Counted from the first letter of the stretch, positions 19,312-28,703 are shown. The stretch is 64,000 nucleotides of DNA from JABJAG01 sp038137215 (GCA_038137215.1 JAYQBG010000001.1:165546-229545); one strand, 5' to 3'. Notes: a model not told the origin generated them from the letters alone. Translations and numbers: made by a program.

Positions 19312-20289
19312 TTACATATCCTCGCCGATAAAATCGCCCGCGCCGAGCGAACGGGCAAGATGCAACTCGCGCGCCTGTCGGGAATCCTCGGCGATCTGCG
19401 CCTTGAGTTCGTCAATTCCGTTGAACTTCTTCTCCGCGCGCAGATAGTCAACAAAGGCAACACGCAGATAGGTGCCGTAGAGATCACCTTCGAAATCGAA
19501 CAGGTGAACCTCCAGCACCAGATTGTCACCATCGACCGTGGGCCGAACCCCCAGATTGGCAACACCGTCATACCACCGGATGCGCCCTTCGGCCCGCACA
19601 CCGGCCCGAATCGAATACACCCCGCGCGCCGGTCGGATCGATTCCCCAAGGTCCACATTCGCGGTCGGAAACCCGATGGTACGCCCCAACTGGCGGCCCT
19701 CGCGGACGCGTCCCTCGACCTCCCACAAATGCCCGAGCAGCGCCGCCGCGCGCTGGGGCTGACCATTGGTAAGATATTTCCGGATCAGGGTGGAGGAATA
19801 GATCTCCTGCACTTCGTCACGGGCCGGCTGAACGGCACTGGCCTCGAATCCGAGCGCCCGGGCCCGCTGCGCGAGGTATTCGGGATTGCCCTCCCGTCCG
19901 GCACCGAAGGCAAAGTCGTATCCCACGACAACATGCGATGCGCCGATCCCCTCGTGCAGGATATCGGTCACGAAGCTGTCGGCAGTTCGTTTGGCGATCG
20001 TTTCATCGAACCGCAGCACATAGAGCAGGTCGGCGCCCAGCGCCTGAAGCTCACGGACCTTGATCCGGAATGGCGTCAGGCGGAACGGCTCGGTTTCCTT
20101 GCCGAAGAATGTCCGCGGATGGGGCTCAAAGGTGAGGATACCGAACTTTCGCCCATCCGCCCGCGCAATGTCCCGGGCCGTCGCGATCACATGCTGATGG
20201 CCGCGATGCAAGCCGTCGAAATTGCCCAGGGCCACACAGGCACCCCTGTCGGCGTCGGGCACCCCGGTGAAATGACGAAGAATACGCAT
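19312..20289 (-). CDS. ribF: bifunctional riboflavin kinase / FAD synthetase
   Basis: 325 residues. The N-terminal nucleotidyltransferase half has VALGNFDGLHRGH (the HxGH-like motif) and SSTLIRKYL; the C-terminal riboflavin kinase half has TIGFPTANVDL and VEVHLFDFEGDLYG-type residues (VLEVHLFDFEGDLYGTYL). It makes FMN and FAD from riboflavin. No FMN riboswitch-like fold is evident upstream. It is the first gene of the minus-strand run ribF-ileS-lspA. Confidence 0.95.
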   Translation of the reverse strand: MRILRHFTGVPDADRGACVALGNFDGLHRGHQHVIATARDIARADGRKFGILTFEPHPRTFFGKETEPFRLTPFRIKVRELQALGADLLYVLRFDETIAKRTADSFVTDILHEGIGASHVVVGYDFAFGAGREGNPEYLAQRARALGFEASAVQPARDEVQEIYSSTLIRKYLTNGQPQRAAALLGHLWEVEGRVREGRQLGRTIGFPTANVDLGESIRPARGVYSIRAGVRAEGRIRWYDGVANLGVRPTVDGDNLVLEVHLFDFEGDLYGTYLRVAFVDYLRAEKKFNGIDELKAQIAEDSRQARELHLARSLGAGDFIGEDM

Positions 20290-20363
20290 GGGCGCGATGT
20301 ACCTGCCGACCGGGCGGCGATCAAGCCATTCCCGGTCGTTTTGGGTATGGCGCGCCCGTCGGG

Positions 20364-20852
20364 CTAGCTTTTGGTGGGGACCAGAACCTGGGCTTCGCCG
20401 GAGATCACAACCTTATCTCCGACGGTGCAGACGGTTTCCAGAACCGCACGGTTCTTTTCCGGAATCAGCTGGGTGACGGTCGCACGTGCGGTCACCGTGT
20501 CGCCCGGACGCACCGGTGCCTTGAACTTCAGGGTCTGGCTGACATAGACGCAACCGGGCCCCGGCAGACGGGTGCCCACCACGGTCGAGATGAAGCTCGA
20601 ACACAGCATGCCATGCGCGATCGTGCCGGCGAACATGGTCTGTCCGGCATATTCCTCATTCAGGTGCATTGGATTGGTGTCACCCGAAATCCCGGCAAAC
20701 ATCACCAGATCAGCCGGACCGATGGTGCGGGCATATGCCGCCGTCATCCCGACTTCCAGTTCCTCGAAAAAATAACCGCTTAGCTCATCGACCAAGTTCG
20801 GCGTGGGGGAAACCGGCGCGGTAACCGCGGGCTCAAGAGCGTCAACCGACAT
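20364..20852 (-). CDS. MaoC-type (R)-specific enoyl-CoA hydratase
   Basis: 162 residues from the ATG at 20852, which has AGAGG placed about 6 bases ahead; an upstream in-frame start at 20882 lacks this. The hot-dog domain shows the hydratase motif GDTNPMHLNEEYA followed by FAGTIAHGML, with Asp and His in the expected spacing. It hydrates trans-2-enoyl-CoA to (R)-3-hydroxyacyl-CoA, supplying PHA synthesis or fatty-acid metabolism. No PHA gene is nearby. Its stop lies 75 bases past the start of ribF on the same strand. Confidence 0.85.
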   Translation of the reverse strand: MSVDALEPAVTAPVSPTPNLVDELSGYFFEELEVGMTAAYARTIGPADLVMFAGISGDTNPMHLNEEYAGQTMFAGTIAHGMLCSSFISTVVGTRLPGPGCVYVSQTLKFKAPVRPGDTVTARATVTQLIPEKNRAVLETVCTVGDKVVISGEAQVLVPTKS

Positions 20853-21100
20853 GGAAACCTCTGTTTCTATTGTGCGTTGCAAAACATGGTGCGCCGCACT
20901 ATGCGCAAAGGCAAGGCCCTGGGTGAAAAATTATAAGTCATTGATAAACAAATACTAAAAAGACATATGGGAATGTCTCAGCGACTCACAAACTCACCGT
21001 TCGCCGCAAAACTGCGTTTTGCGATGCAATGAAATCACCTGAATTTCTTACTGCGCAACATGAGCGCAACGCAATCCGACTTTGAACCCCTGATGCGTTT

Positions 21101-22522
21101 TCAGGGCGCCGGACGCGGGTCGAGAGGCACTCGCGCGGAAATCCCGACGATTTCCTCCAGCCGTGCCGCGTAACCGAGAAGTTCCGCTTCACCCCGGGGC
21201 CGTCCGACAAGCTGCAATCCAATTGGCAGACCAGACTGCGTGAAGCCGACCGGAACGGACATGGCCGGACAGCCCGAGAGCGTGATCGCAAAGCAGATGT
21301 AGAGCCAGTCCACATAGTTTCCGAACTCGTGATCGCCGACCCGTTCCAGATAGCGCATATCAACATCGAAGGGCGGGACGATGGCGGCCGGACAGGCCAG
21401 GACGTCGAAATCCTCGAACCAGGTGGCGACCCGCTGACAAAGCGCGCCGCGCTCGCGCAAGGCGAGGGAGATATCTCCGCTGGTCTGGTTCATGCCCTTC
21501 TCGATGTTCCAGATCATTTCCGGTTTCATCTTGTCGCGGTGCTTTTCGAGCAGGGGGGCCCGGTTGACCACGAAGGCCGCCGCGCGGAGGGTCTGGAAGA
21601 TCTCGAGAGCGCCGGAGAAATCAGGCGTGGCGTCTTCCACGACGGCACCTGCCTCGGCGAAGCGTGCCGCGCCGGCTCGGCAGATTTCCGCAACCTCCGG
21701 ATCAACCGGACCGATACCCAGATCGGGGGTAAACCCGACACGCAGGGGCGTGGTCGGATTGAGTGCGGCGTCCTGGAACGAACGTGCCGGCGCGTCCATC
21801 GACAGGGGCGCGCCGGGATGGACCCCGACCTCAGCGTCCAGCATCAGTGCGACATCGGCCACATTGCGGGCCATGGGGCCGTTCATCGAGAGGCTTTGGA
21901 ACGGATCGCGCTGGGGTCCGGCCGCCACCCGGCCCGGGCTCGGACGCAATCCGACCACGGAACAATAGCTGGCCGGAGTCCGGAGGGAGCCGCCCAGATC
22001 GGTGCCCGTGGCCAGCCATGACATTCCCGTGACCAGCGCCACTGCCGCGCCGCCCGACGAGCCGCCGCAGGTCATGTCCGTGTTCCAGGGATTCAGGGTC
22101 TTGCCGAAAACCTCGTTGAAGGTGTTGGCGCCCGCGGCAAATTCCGGAGTGTTGGATTTGCCGATCACAAGAGCGCCGTTCTTCTTCAGAATCTCGACCG
22201 AGATATCATCACGCTCGGAAATATGATCGGCGAAGATCGGCGAGCCATGGGTGGTCTTCACGCCCGCCACATCGGTCACATCCTTGACCACGATGGGCAG
22301 ACCCGCCAGCCAGCCCGGGCCCGGATTATCGGGTTTCGGGAGTGATTTTGCGGCATCCCGCGCCATGTCGAGGCAAAGCGTCGGCAGCGCATTGACAGCC
22401 GGATCGACGGCTGCGATGCGTTCTTCGGCCGCATCGATCAGCTCGAGGGGTGTGATTTCACCTGATTTCAGGCGGGAAACCGCCTCACGCGCACTCAGGG
22501 ATACCAATTCAGATGACGACAT
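21101..22522 (-). CDS. amidase-signature family hydrolase
   Basis: 473 residues. The amidase Ser-cisSer-Lys triad is visible: lysine in IVVKDVTDVAG, the GGSSGGAA glycine/serine run, and the nucleophile in TGTDLGGSLRTPAS. Such enzymes hydrolyse amides, but substrate cannot be assigned; the glutamyl-tRNA subunit GatA is unlikely because gatB/gatC are absent and the C-terminus differs. AGGAG lies about 6 bases before the ATG. It is monocistronic, divergent from the small gene at 22610, with an AT-richer 248-base gap on its 3' side. Confidence 0.85.
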   Translation of the reverse strand: MSSSELVSLSAREAVSRLKSGEITPLELIDAAEERIAAVDPAVNALPTLCLDMARDAAKSLPKPDNPGPGWLAGLPIVVKDVTDVAGVKTTHGSPIFADHISERDDISVEILKKNGALVIGKSNTPEFAAGANTFNEVFGKTLNPWNTDMTCGGSSGGAAVALVTGMSWLATGTDLGGSLRTPASYCSVVGLRPSPGRVAAGPQRDPFQSLSMNGPMARNVADVALMLDAEVGVHPGAPLSMDAPARSFQDAALNPTTPLRVGFTPDLGIGPVDPEVAEICRAGAARFAEAGAVVEDATPDFSGALEIFQTLRAAAFVVNRAPLLEKHRDKMKPEMIWNIEKGMNQTSGDISLALRERGALCQRVATWFEDFDVLACPAAIVPPFDVDMRYLERVGDHEFGNYVDWLYICFAITLSGCPAMSVPVGFTQSGLPIGLQLVGRPRGEAELLGYAARLEEIVGISARVPLDPRPAP

Positions 22523-22609
22523 TTACCACTCCTAAACCGTTTGAAGGCCATTCTAGCAGAGCCTTGCACATCTCGTGTATGCGCGCGAACAACCGGACCC
22601 GACAGAACG

Positions 22610-22828
22610 ATGGCCATTCGCTTTCCGAGAGTTCCCAAAGTACGCGTTCACGCCGATGTGGCGTTGCAGAACGGTGCGCAGGTTCGCGGCCAGGTTTTCG
22701 TCGAAGCCACCACGCGCATCCAGGACCTGATGAATTCGCCCGAGCCGTTCTTCCCGTTCATCGACGAGAACGGCACCGTGCATCTGCTCAACAAGAACTC
22801 CGTCGTTCAGCTGACGCCGCGCGACTGA
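22610..22828 (+). CDS. small conserved-looking protein, unknown function
   Basis: 72 residues from ATG at 22610, basic at the N-terminus (MAIRFPRVPKVRVHADV), then a compact beta-rich sequence without membrane segments or cysteines. The mixed composition and the phrase LMNSPEPFFPFIDENGTVHLLNKNSVVQL read like a real folded protein with an RNA- or ligand-binding beta-barrel feel, but I cannot name a family. It is followed 13 bases later by an alpha/beta hydrolase gene, so the two may be cotranscribed. Confidence 0.65.
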   Translation: MAIRFPRVPKVRVHADVALQNGAQVRGQVFVEATTRIQDLMNSPEPFFPFIDENGTVHLLNKNSVVQLTPRD

Positions 22829-22841
22829 GGGGCGCGTTCCC

Positions 22842-23495
22842 ATGCTGATCGACGGCCCGAAGGCGCACGCCCGGGCGACGGTCGTACTCGCCCATGGTGC
22901 CGGCGCGCCCATGGACACCCCCTATATGACCACCATCGCCGCGGGCCTCGCGGCAGCACACTTGCGCGTCGTGCGGTTCGAGTTCGCCTATATGGCCAGG
23001 CGTCGCGAAGACGGAAAGCGGCGCGGGCCGGACCGGATGCCGGTGCTGCTGCAACGCTGGACCGAAGTGCTCGATGGGCTCGATGCGCTCGGGCCCATGG
23101 ATGCGCCTGTGTTTATCGGCGGGAAGTCCATGGGCGGGCGCAGCGCGGCAATCTATGCCGCCGATCCAGACAACCAGGACCGCATCTCCGGTGTGGTGTG
23201 TCTCGGTTATCCGTTCCATCCACCCGGCAAACCCGAAAAGACCCGCCTGGAGCCGCTCCGGGACGCCGTCAAACCCACACTCATCCTTCACGGCGAACGC
23301 GATCCGTTCGGCAAACCGGACGAGGTTGCGAGCTACCGCATCGAGCCGCCGGTGCAGGTGAGGTGGATTCCGGACGGCGATCATTCCTTCGTTCCGCGCA
23401 AGCGGTCCGGCTACACCGAAGACCAGACACTCGATCTGGCGGTCACGGCCGTAACGGACTTTGTGTCGGACGTTCTGACAGGTTCGCGCGCATAA
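22842..23495 (+). CDS. alpha/beta hydrolase, TEX30/KANSL3-like
   Basis: 217 residues. An oxyanion-hole motif VLAHGAGAPMD lies near residue 17, the nucleophile elbow is GGKSMGGR (serine near residue 95), an acid lies in LILHGERDPFG and a C-terminal histidine in DGDHSF. This order is a complete alpha/beta hydrolase. The GGKSMGG elbow and the short length match the predicted dienelactone hydrolase-like family related to TEX30, for which the substrate is unknown. It lies 13 bases after the 72-residue gene. Confidence 0.8.
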   Translation: MLIDGPKAHARATVVLAHGAGAPMDTPYMTTIAAGLAAAHLRVVRFEFAYMARRREDGKRRGPDRMPVLLQRWTEVLDGLDALGPMDAPVFIGGKSMGGRSAAIYAADPDNQDRISGVVCLGYPFHPPGKPEKTRLEPLRDAVKPTLILHGERDPFGKPDEVASYRIEPPVQVRWIPDGDHSFVPRKRSGYTEDQTLDLAVTAVTDFVSDVLTGSRA

Positions 23496-23600
23496 TCGTT
23501 GACGGGTCAAAAGGATCATGGACGCCAATTTTTCATCTGCTAGTCTTGCCGCGGGATCTGCTGCGGTTTGAAAAAACGGCAGATATTTGGGGGTGAGTTC

Positions 23601-24655
23601 ATGGTCGGGAATGGCAGCCTTCGCGCTTCAGCCCTGCGCGCCATCACGACGCTGTTCGCAATCGCGATTCTGGCGGGCGCCTCGGACTCCGGCCATGCCA
23701 GTTTCGCCACCGCCTTCGAGCGCTACAACGCAAAGGATTCCGAGGCCGCCCGGATCGAGGCCGAGCCCGATGCCGAGCGCGGCAATCCGGCAGCGCAATG
23801 GTTGCTGGGCACGATCTATCTACTCGGCCAGGGCATCGACGCGGACCCCGAAACGGCACGGCGGTGCTTCGAGAAATCTGCCGAATCGAACTATCCGCCT
23901 TCCCAGGCCGTTCTCGGGCGGATGTTCGAGGAAGAGATCGGCGGCAGACAGGATGCCGCCGAGGCTCATACGCTCTATCGGCTGTCGGCCGAACAGGGCT
24001 ATGCCGATGCGGCCTATCTGCTCGGCCGGCAGTTCTATTTTGGCGAAGGCACGGTCAAGGACGGACCGGCAGCCCTGAAATGGCTCANNNNNNNNNNNNN
24101 NNNNNNNNNNNNNNNNNNNNNNNNNNNNNNNNNNNNNNNNNNNNNNNNNNNNNNNNNNNNNNNNNNNNNNNNNNNNNNNNNNNNNNNGCCGAACGCGGAC
24201 ATGCCGAAGCGCAGCTGTTGCTCGGCACGTCACTGCTGACGGGGCTTGCCGGACACCGCGATCGCGAGGCCGGATAAGAATGGATCGAAACGGCCGCCCG
24301 CCAGGGCCTGGCAAAAGCCGAGACCCGTATGGGCGATCTCTACAACGAGGGCATACGCGGACCCCGCGAACCTTTCGAAGCCGTTACCTGGTGGACCCGG
24401 GCGGCCGAGAAAAACGACCCCGAGGCCCAGCTTCGCCTCGCCCAGGCCTATGCGCGCGGACGCGGGGCCCAACGCGACTATGCCCAGGCCTATATCTGGG
24501 CCTCGATCGCCGCGATTCAGGGCAACGCCATCGCCCTCGAACTGCGCAACAAGGTGATGGCCCGGCACCGTCCCGCCGAGATCGAACGCGCCGGCACAGA
24601 GGTCAACACATGGCTCGCCCCCCGAATGGCCAGCGGTCATGGCGGCAGTTCCTGA
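23601..24655 (+). pseudogene. Sel1-repeat protein, interrupted by assembly gap and an in-frame TAA
   Basis: Starts at ATG 23601 behind a GGGGG-rich Shine-Dalgarno with a signal peptide (ends near ASDSGHA). Sel1 repeats are clear on both sides of a 100-N gap (24088-24187): AAQWLLGTIYLLGQG, AAYLLGRQFYFGEG before, and AEAQLLLGTSLL, AETRMGDLYNEG, AQLRLAQAYARGRG after. In the right-hand frame a TAA at 24275-24277 interrupts the repeat just before EWIETAARQG, after which the frame is open to TGA at 24653. Left and right parts are in different frames, but the gap length is arbitrary. It is an exported protein-protein interaction protein, and either a pseudogene or a sequence error. Confidence 0.75.
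24088..24187. other. assembly gap (100 N)
   Basis: Exactly 100 ambiguous bases, the conventional placeholder for a scaffold join of unknown length. It falls inside a tandem Sel1-repeat region, where repeats would be expected to break short-read assembly. The true distance and the frame across it are unknown. Confidence 0.99.
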
Positions 24656-24707
24656 CCGGACACTTTGCCGGCGCCCGCTGCTGGGTTAGGCTCGCGCCAC
24701 CTTGAGC

Positions 24708-25757
24708 ATGACACATCAAATCAGCGCCGCCCTGCTGCGGCTTCTGCCCGCAGAGACCGGGCACAGCGCTGCCCTGCGTGGCCTTTCCGCCGGGCTGGGC
24801 CCGCACGAGCGCGCCGACGACTTCCCGGCGCTGCGCCAGGAGTTGTGCGGCATGCACTTCGCCAACCCCGTGGCGGTGTCGGCAGGCTTCGACAAGAACG
24901 CGGCGGTGATCCCCGGCGTACGTGGCATGGGCGGTGGCTTTGTGGAGATCGGCGGTATCACACCCCTGCCCCAGCCCGGCAATCCGAAGCCGCGCCTCTT
25001 CCGCCTCGCCGAAGATCGTGCCGCCATCAATCGCCTCGGCTTCAACAATGAAGGTGCGCAGGTCATCCTCGAGCGGGTGCGCGCCGCCAAACGCGCGGAC
25101 CACCCGCTGGGCGTCAACCTGGCCGCCAACAGTGACAGCCAGGACCCCGCTCAGGATTTCGTCACACTGGTCGCACAATTCGCGCCGGTGGCCGACTTCC
25201 TGACCATCGACATCTCCTGCCCGAATTCGGCCAACGGACAGGTCTTTCTCGAACCGAAAGCGCTCGAGGATTTGCTGGCCCGCCTGAACGAAGCACGCGA
25301 TGCCTCGGGGGCCAGGCCAGCCTTCTTCGGCAAGCTGGCCCCGGACCTGGATGACGATCAGCTATACGAGTTGATCGCGGTGATGCGGACGGCAAGCATC
25401 GATGCCATCACCCTGTGCAACACCACGACGGCACGCCCGTCATCGCTGCGCAGCGCCAATGCCGCACAGCGCGGCGGGCTGTCCGGCGCGCCCCTCTTCG
25501 AAATGGCCAACGAAATGTTGCGCAAGGTTTACGTCCACACCGCCGGCGACGTGCCCCTGATCGGCGTCGGCGGCATCATGAGCGGCGAAGACGCCTATAC
25601 GAAAATCCGTGCCGGGGCGTCGCTCGTGCAGCTCTATACGGGTCTGGTCTATGCCGGACCGGGCCTCGTCCAGGAGATCAAGTGCGATATCGCCGCACGC
25701 CTCACCCGCGACGGATTCTCTCATATTTCGGAAGCGGTCGGCGCCGAGCACCGCTAG
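24708..25757 (+). CDS. pyrD: dihydroorotate dehydrogenase (quinone), class 2
   Basis: 349 residues from the ATG at 24708 (a TTG two codons earlier is less likely). It oxidises dihydroorotate to orotate with FMN and passes electrons to membrane quinone. Motifs are NPVAVSAGFDKNA, NRLGFNNEG, GVNLAANS, the active-site region IDISCPNSANG, KLAPDLDD, and LIGVGGIMSGEDA with VQLYTGLVY for FMN phosphate. The N-terminal amphipathic region (ISAALLRLLP) fits membrane association of class 2. It ends 68 bases from the convergent egtD, with a palindromic repeat between. Confidence 0.96.
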   Translation: MTHQISAALLRLLPAETGHSAALRGLSAGLGPHERADDFPALRQELCGMHFANPVAVSAGFDKNAAVIPGVRGMGGGFVEIGGITPLPQPGNPKPRLFRLAEDRAAINRLGFNNEGAQVILERVRAAKRADHPLGVNLAANSDSQDPAQDFVTLVAQFAPVADFLTIDISCPNSANGQVFLEPKALEDLLARLNEARDASGARPAFFGKLAPDLDDDQLYELIAVMRTASIDAITLCNTTTARPSSLRSANAAQRGGLSGAPLFEMANEMLRKVYVHTAGDVPLIGVGGIMSGEDAYTKIRAGASLVQLYTGLVYAGPGLVQEIKCDIAARLTRDGFSHISEAVGAEHR

Positions 25758-25785
25758 CGCCCAGCTGTGCCGCAGAACAAACCGA

Positions 25786-25822
25786 GGTGAGACACGCGGA
25801 TCAAGTCCGCGCATGACGATGA
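25786..25822. repeat. palindromic intergenic repeat (alphaproteobacterial type)
   Basis: In the 68-base gap between convergent pyrD and egtD lies the hairpin CGCGGA-TCAAG-TCCGCG (25795-25811), followed by CATGACGATGAC. On the other strand this reads GTCATGCGCGGACTTGATCCGCG, a form of the GTCATGC(C/G)CGGACTTGATCCGG element that I recognise as common in alphaproteobacterial genomes. It may end transcripts from both sides; no T-tract is present. Confidence 0.6.
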
Positions 25823-25825
25823 CGG

Positions 25826-26809
25826 TCAGGCGACCCGCAGCAGGTGGATAGAGAAGAGTTCGTCCGGATCGGTCCAGCTTTCGACGGCATTCCAGCCCGC
25901 CTCACCCGCAAGCGCCCGGAACCCCTCGATATCGTATTTGTGGGAATCCTCGGTGTGGATGCTCTCACCCGCGGCGAAATGGAACACTTCACCATCCACG
26001 GTGACATCCTGATCGCGCGTGCTGACCAGATGCATCTCGATCCGGCCCTTGTCGGCCACCCAGCATGCGTCGTGGGTGAAGCTGTCGAGATCGAAATGCC
26101 CGTCCAGTTCGCGATTGATCCGGGTCAGCAGGTTCAGGTTGAACGCCGCCGTCACGCCGGCGGCATCATTGTAAGCCGCGCGCAAAATATCCTCGTCCTT
26201 GCGCAGATCGACACCGATCAGGAGGCCATTACCCTGTCCCAGATCGAGGGCCGCCGCCTTGAGAAACGAGACCGCCTGATCGCGGGTGAAATTGCCGATG
26301 GTCGAACCCGGGAAGAAACCGGCGCGCACCTTCTCGCCCTCGATCTCGGGCACATCAAAGGACTGGGTGTAATCCGCGCAGACCGGAGCCACCCGCAGAT
26401 CGGGATAGGCGTCGGCAAGATCCTTGGCTGACATCAGGAGATGCTCGCGCGAAATATCGACCGGCACATAGGCCAGGGGTGACTCGAGCGCATCGAGAAG
26501 AATCCGGATCTTCGTGCTCGAGCCGCTACCGAACTCGATGACCGTCGCGCCTTCGCCGACCAGTTCCGCAACATCACCGGAGATTGCGCGCAGCAACGCC
26601 ATCTCCGTGCGGGTGGGATAGTATTCGGGCAGTTCGCAAATATCGTCGAAGAGCTGTGAGCCCCGCTCGTCGTAAAAATACTTGCTCGACAGAGTCTTGG
26701 GGGACTGCCGCAAACCGGTCAGAACGTCTTCGAGGAAATTATCCGAAGCGTGGTCGTATTCCACATAGTCGTGCAGCGGTCCCAGCACATCCGCGCTCGT
26801 GCCGCTCAT
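25826..26809 (-). CDS. egtD: L-histidine N-alpha-methyltransferase (ergothioneine)
   Basis: 327 residues. EgtD trimethylates histidine to hercynine with SAM, the first step of ergothioneine synthesis. The sequence has the family features LSSKYFYDERGSQLFDDI near residue 40, YYPTRTE, and the SAM loop VIEFGSGSSTKIRILLDAL near residue 85, followed by YVPVDIS and FFPGSTIGNFT. Its ATG overlaps the stop of egtB (ATGA), so the two are cotranscribed with egtB first. Confidence 0.95.
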   Translation of the reverse strand: MSGTSADVLGPLHDYVEYDHASDNFLEDVLTGLRQSPKTLSSKYFYDERGSQLFDDICELPEYYPTRTEMALLRAISGDVAELVGEGATVIEFGSGSSTKIRILLDALESPLAYVPVDISREHLLMSAKDLADAYPDLRVAPVCADYTQSFDVPEIEGEKVRAGFFPGSTIGNFTRDQAVSFLKAAALDLGQGNGLLIGVDLRKDEDILRAAYNDAAGVTAAFNLNLLTRINRELDGHFDLDSFTHDACWVADKGRIEMHLVSTRDQDVTVDGEVFHFAAGESIHTEDSHKYDIEGFRALAGEAGWNAVESWTDPDELFSIHLLRVA

Positions 26810-28104
26810 CGATCATCTGCCAACCGGACTCCAGCAAACATCCAGCGCATGGGGGGATAGAAGAAATTGCGATAGGTCGCGCGCACATGCCCTTCCGGGG
26901 TGATGCAGGCGCCACCGCGTAAAACAAACTGATTGGCCATGAATTTTCCGTTGTACTCACCGACGGCGCCCGTGACGGGCCTGAAACCGGGATATGGGAC
27001 ATAGGGGCTCTGTGTCCACTCCCACACATCGCCGAACATCTGTTCGGGCGCATCCGGATCCTCTCCCGTTGCGGGCGCGGCCCGCAGGAGGCCGGACCCC
27101 AGAAGATTTCCGCGCACCGGTTGCTCGGCTGCAAATACTTCCCACTCCGCTTCGCGCGGCAACCGCTTGCCCGCCCAGCGGGCATAGGCATCCGCTTCGT
27201 AGAGACTGACGTGACAGACCGGCGCTTGGTCATTGATCTGCTGCAGGCCGGACAGCGACATGCTCAGCCATTCGCCATCGACTTCCTGCCAGTAGAGCGG
27301 CGCATCCCAGCCGGTGTCACCGACCGTGGCCCATCCATCCGAGAGCCAGAGTTCCGGCCGGCGATAGCCGTCATCGGCCATGAAAGCCTTCCACTCGGCA
27401 TTGGTCACCAACCGCGAGGCCAGCCGGAAAGGCTCCAGATACACTTTGTGGCGCGGGCCCTCATTGTCGAAGGCGAAATTCGTCCGGTCGTGGCCGATCT
27501 CGACCAGCCCCCCGTCATGATCGTGCCAGCGCAGGTCGGGCGCCTTGCGCGCAGGCGCGGCGCGATAGGTCTGGTAGGCCGGGGCCACGCTGTTCTTTGA
27601 AAAGGCGTGCAGGATGTCCATCAGCAGCAACTCCTGGTGCTGCTGTTCATGATGAAGTCCCAGCACGATCAGGGGTGCGGCCTGCGCCCAGATGTCATCG
27701 GGCGCATCGGCGATCAGCACCCGCATCCCGGCATCCACATGGCTGCGGTATGCGGTGACCTGATCGGCGCTCGGCCGGGTCAGCAAGCCTCGATCGGGCC
27801 GCGGATGGCGCGCGCCGACTGTGTCGTAATAGGAATTGAACAGAAACGTATAATGGGGATCGATCGGCGTGTAACCGTCCTGAAACGGCGCCAGGATCAT
27901 GGTCTCGAAAAACCAGGTCATATGTGCGCGATGCCATTTCGCCGGACTGGCATCGGGCATGGACTGTACAACCTGATCTTCGGGCGACAGGGGAGTAACC
28001 AGACGCTCGGTCTCACCGCGCACCCAGTTGAAGTGGTCGAGCAATTGTTCCCGGTCGCGCGGATGCGCGTCGAGAAGGACCGGTTCGGTACCGGAGGCTG
28101 TCAC
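26806..28104 (-). CDS. egtB: ergothioneine biosynthesis sulfoxide synthase EgtB
   Basis: 432 residues if started at GTG 28104, which has AGGAG 7 bases ahead; a TTG at 28182 would add 26 residues. EgtB uses iron and O2 to join hercynine to a thiol donor (gamma-glutamylcysteine or cysteine). The N-terminal DinB-like domain has HRAHMTWFFE and the iron-binding HHEQQHQEL; the C-terminal FGE-sulfatase domain has YEADAYARWAGKRLPREAEWE and ends with NFFYPPMRWMFAGVRLA. No egtC or egtE is seen in the window. With egtD it forms a two-gene operon. Confidence 0.94.
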   Translation of the reverse strand: MTASGTEPVLLDAHPRDREQLLDHFNWVRGETERLVTPLSPEDQVVQSMPDASPAKWHRAHMTWFFETMILAPFQDGYTPIDPHYTFLFNSYYDTVGARHPRPDRGLLTRPSADQVTAYRSHVDAGMRVLIADAPDDIWAQAAPLIVLGLHHEQQHQELLLMDILHAFSKNSVAPAYQTYRAAPARKAPDLRWHDHDGGLVEIGHDRTNFAFDNEGPRHKVYLEPFRLASRLVTNAEWKAFMADDGYRRPELWLSDGWATVGDTGWDAPLYWQEVDGEWLSMSLSGLQQINDQAPVCHVSLYEADAYARWAGKRLPREAEWEVFAAEQPVRGNLLGSGLLRAAPATGEDPDAPEQMFGDVWEWTQSPYVPYPGFRPVTGAVGEYNGKFMANQFVLRGGACITPEGHVRATYRNFFYPPMRWMFAGVRLADDR

Positions 28105-28111
28105 GGCGCTT

Positions 28112-28116
28112 CTCCT
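28112..28116 (-). promoter_or_regulatory. Shine-Dalgarno that decides the egtB start
   Basis: On the minus strand AGGAG stands 7 bases before the GTG at 28104-28102. The alternative TTG at 28182 has no comparable site. This supports the shorter EgtB. Confidence 0.65.
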
Positions 28117-28361
28117 GCTGGCGCCTGCATCCCGTTTGACCGCGTCTTCGGGACGCGTCCCCACATTCGAGGCCGCGGGCAAATCAAATCACCCCCAACC
28201 GCAACCGCAGATCGAAACACGCCCGGCCAGAGCACCGTGCGCGGCAGTCATCCGCAGTAAAACAAGCCGGTTCTTGAGCCGTCAACCGAAACTCTGGCGA
28301 ATTTTCAGGATTTCACATGGCATGATATTGACCCGCCGCACTGTGAGGTTAGTTTGACGCC

Positions 28362-28703
28362 ATGGAAAAAAACACACCCGAAATCACCGGCTACCATGCC
28401 CATGTCTATTACGACGCGGCGAGCAAGCCCGACGCCGAAGCCCTGCGTGCGGAGATCGACGACCGCTTCGAAACCGTGTTAGGGCGCTGGCACGACAAAC
28501 CGGTCGGCCCGCATCCGCACTGGAGCTATCAGGTCGCATTCGAACCCGACGTCTTCGCCAGTCTGATTCCCTGGCTGGCACTCAACCGCCGGGGCTTGAA
28601 CATCCTGCTCCATCCCGAGACCGGCGACACGGTGGCCGATCACTCGACCCACGCCATGTGGCTCGGTGAAAGCGTCGAACTTCGCCTCGACAAGCTCGGC
28701 TGA
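28362..28703 (+). CDS. DOPA 4,5-dioxygenase-family protein
   Basis: 113 residues, the usual size of this small family. Conserved histidines occur in GYHAHVYYDA near the N-terminus, in VGPHPHWSYQV in the middle and in ADHSTHAMWLG near the end, consistent with a single-domain ferredoxin-like fold with metal-binding His. Plant and fungal members cleave DOPA at the extradiol position; bacterial members are mostly untested. It is divergent from egtB and 120 bases ahead of a fumarylacetoacetate hydrolase-family gene, which could act on a ring-cleavage product, though the link is only by position. Confidence 0.85.
   Translation: MEKNTPEITGYHAHVYYDAASKPDAEALRAEIDDRFETVLGRWHDKPVGPHPHWSYQVAFEPDVFASLIPWLALNRRGLNILLHPETGDTVADHSTHAMWLGESVELRLDKLG

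Noticed and set aside
21005..21023. Perfect 8-bp hairpin after the first amidase gene as terminator
   Set aside because: It lacks a T-run on either strand and is 78 bases past the stop.
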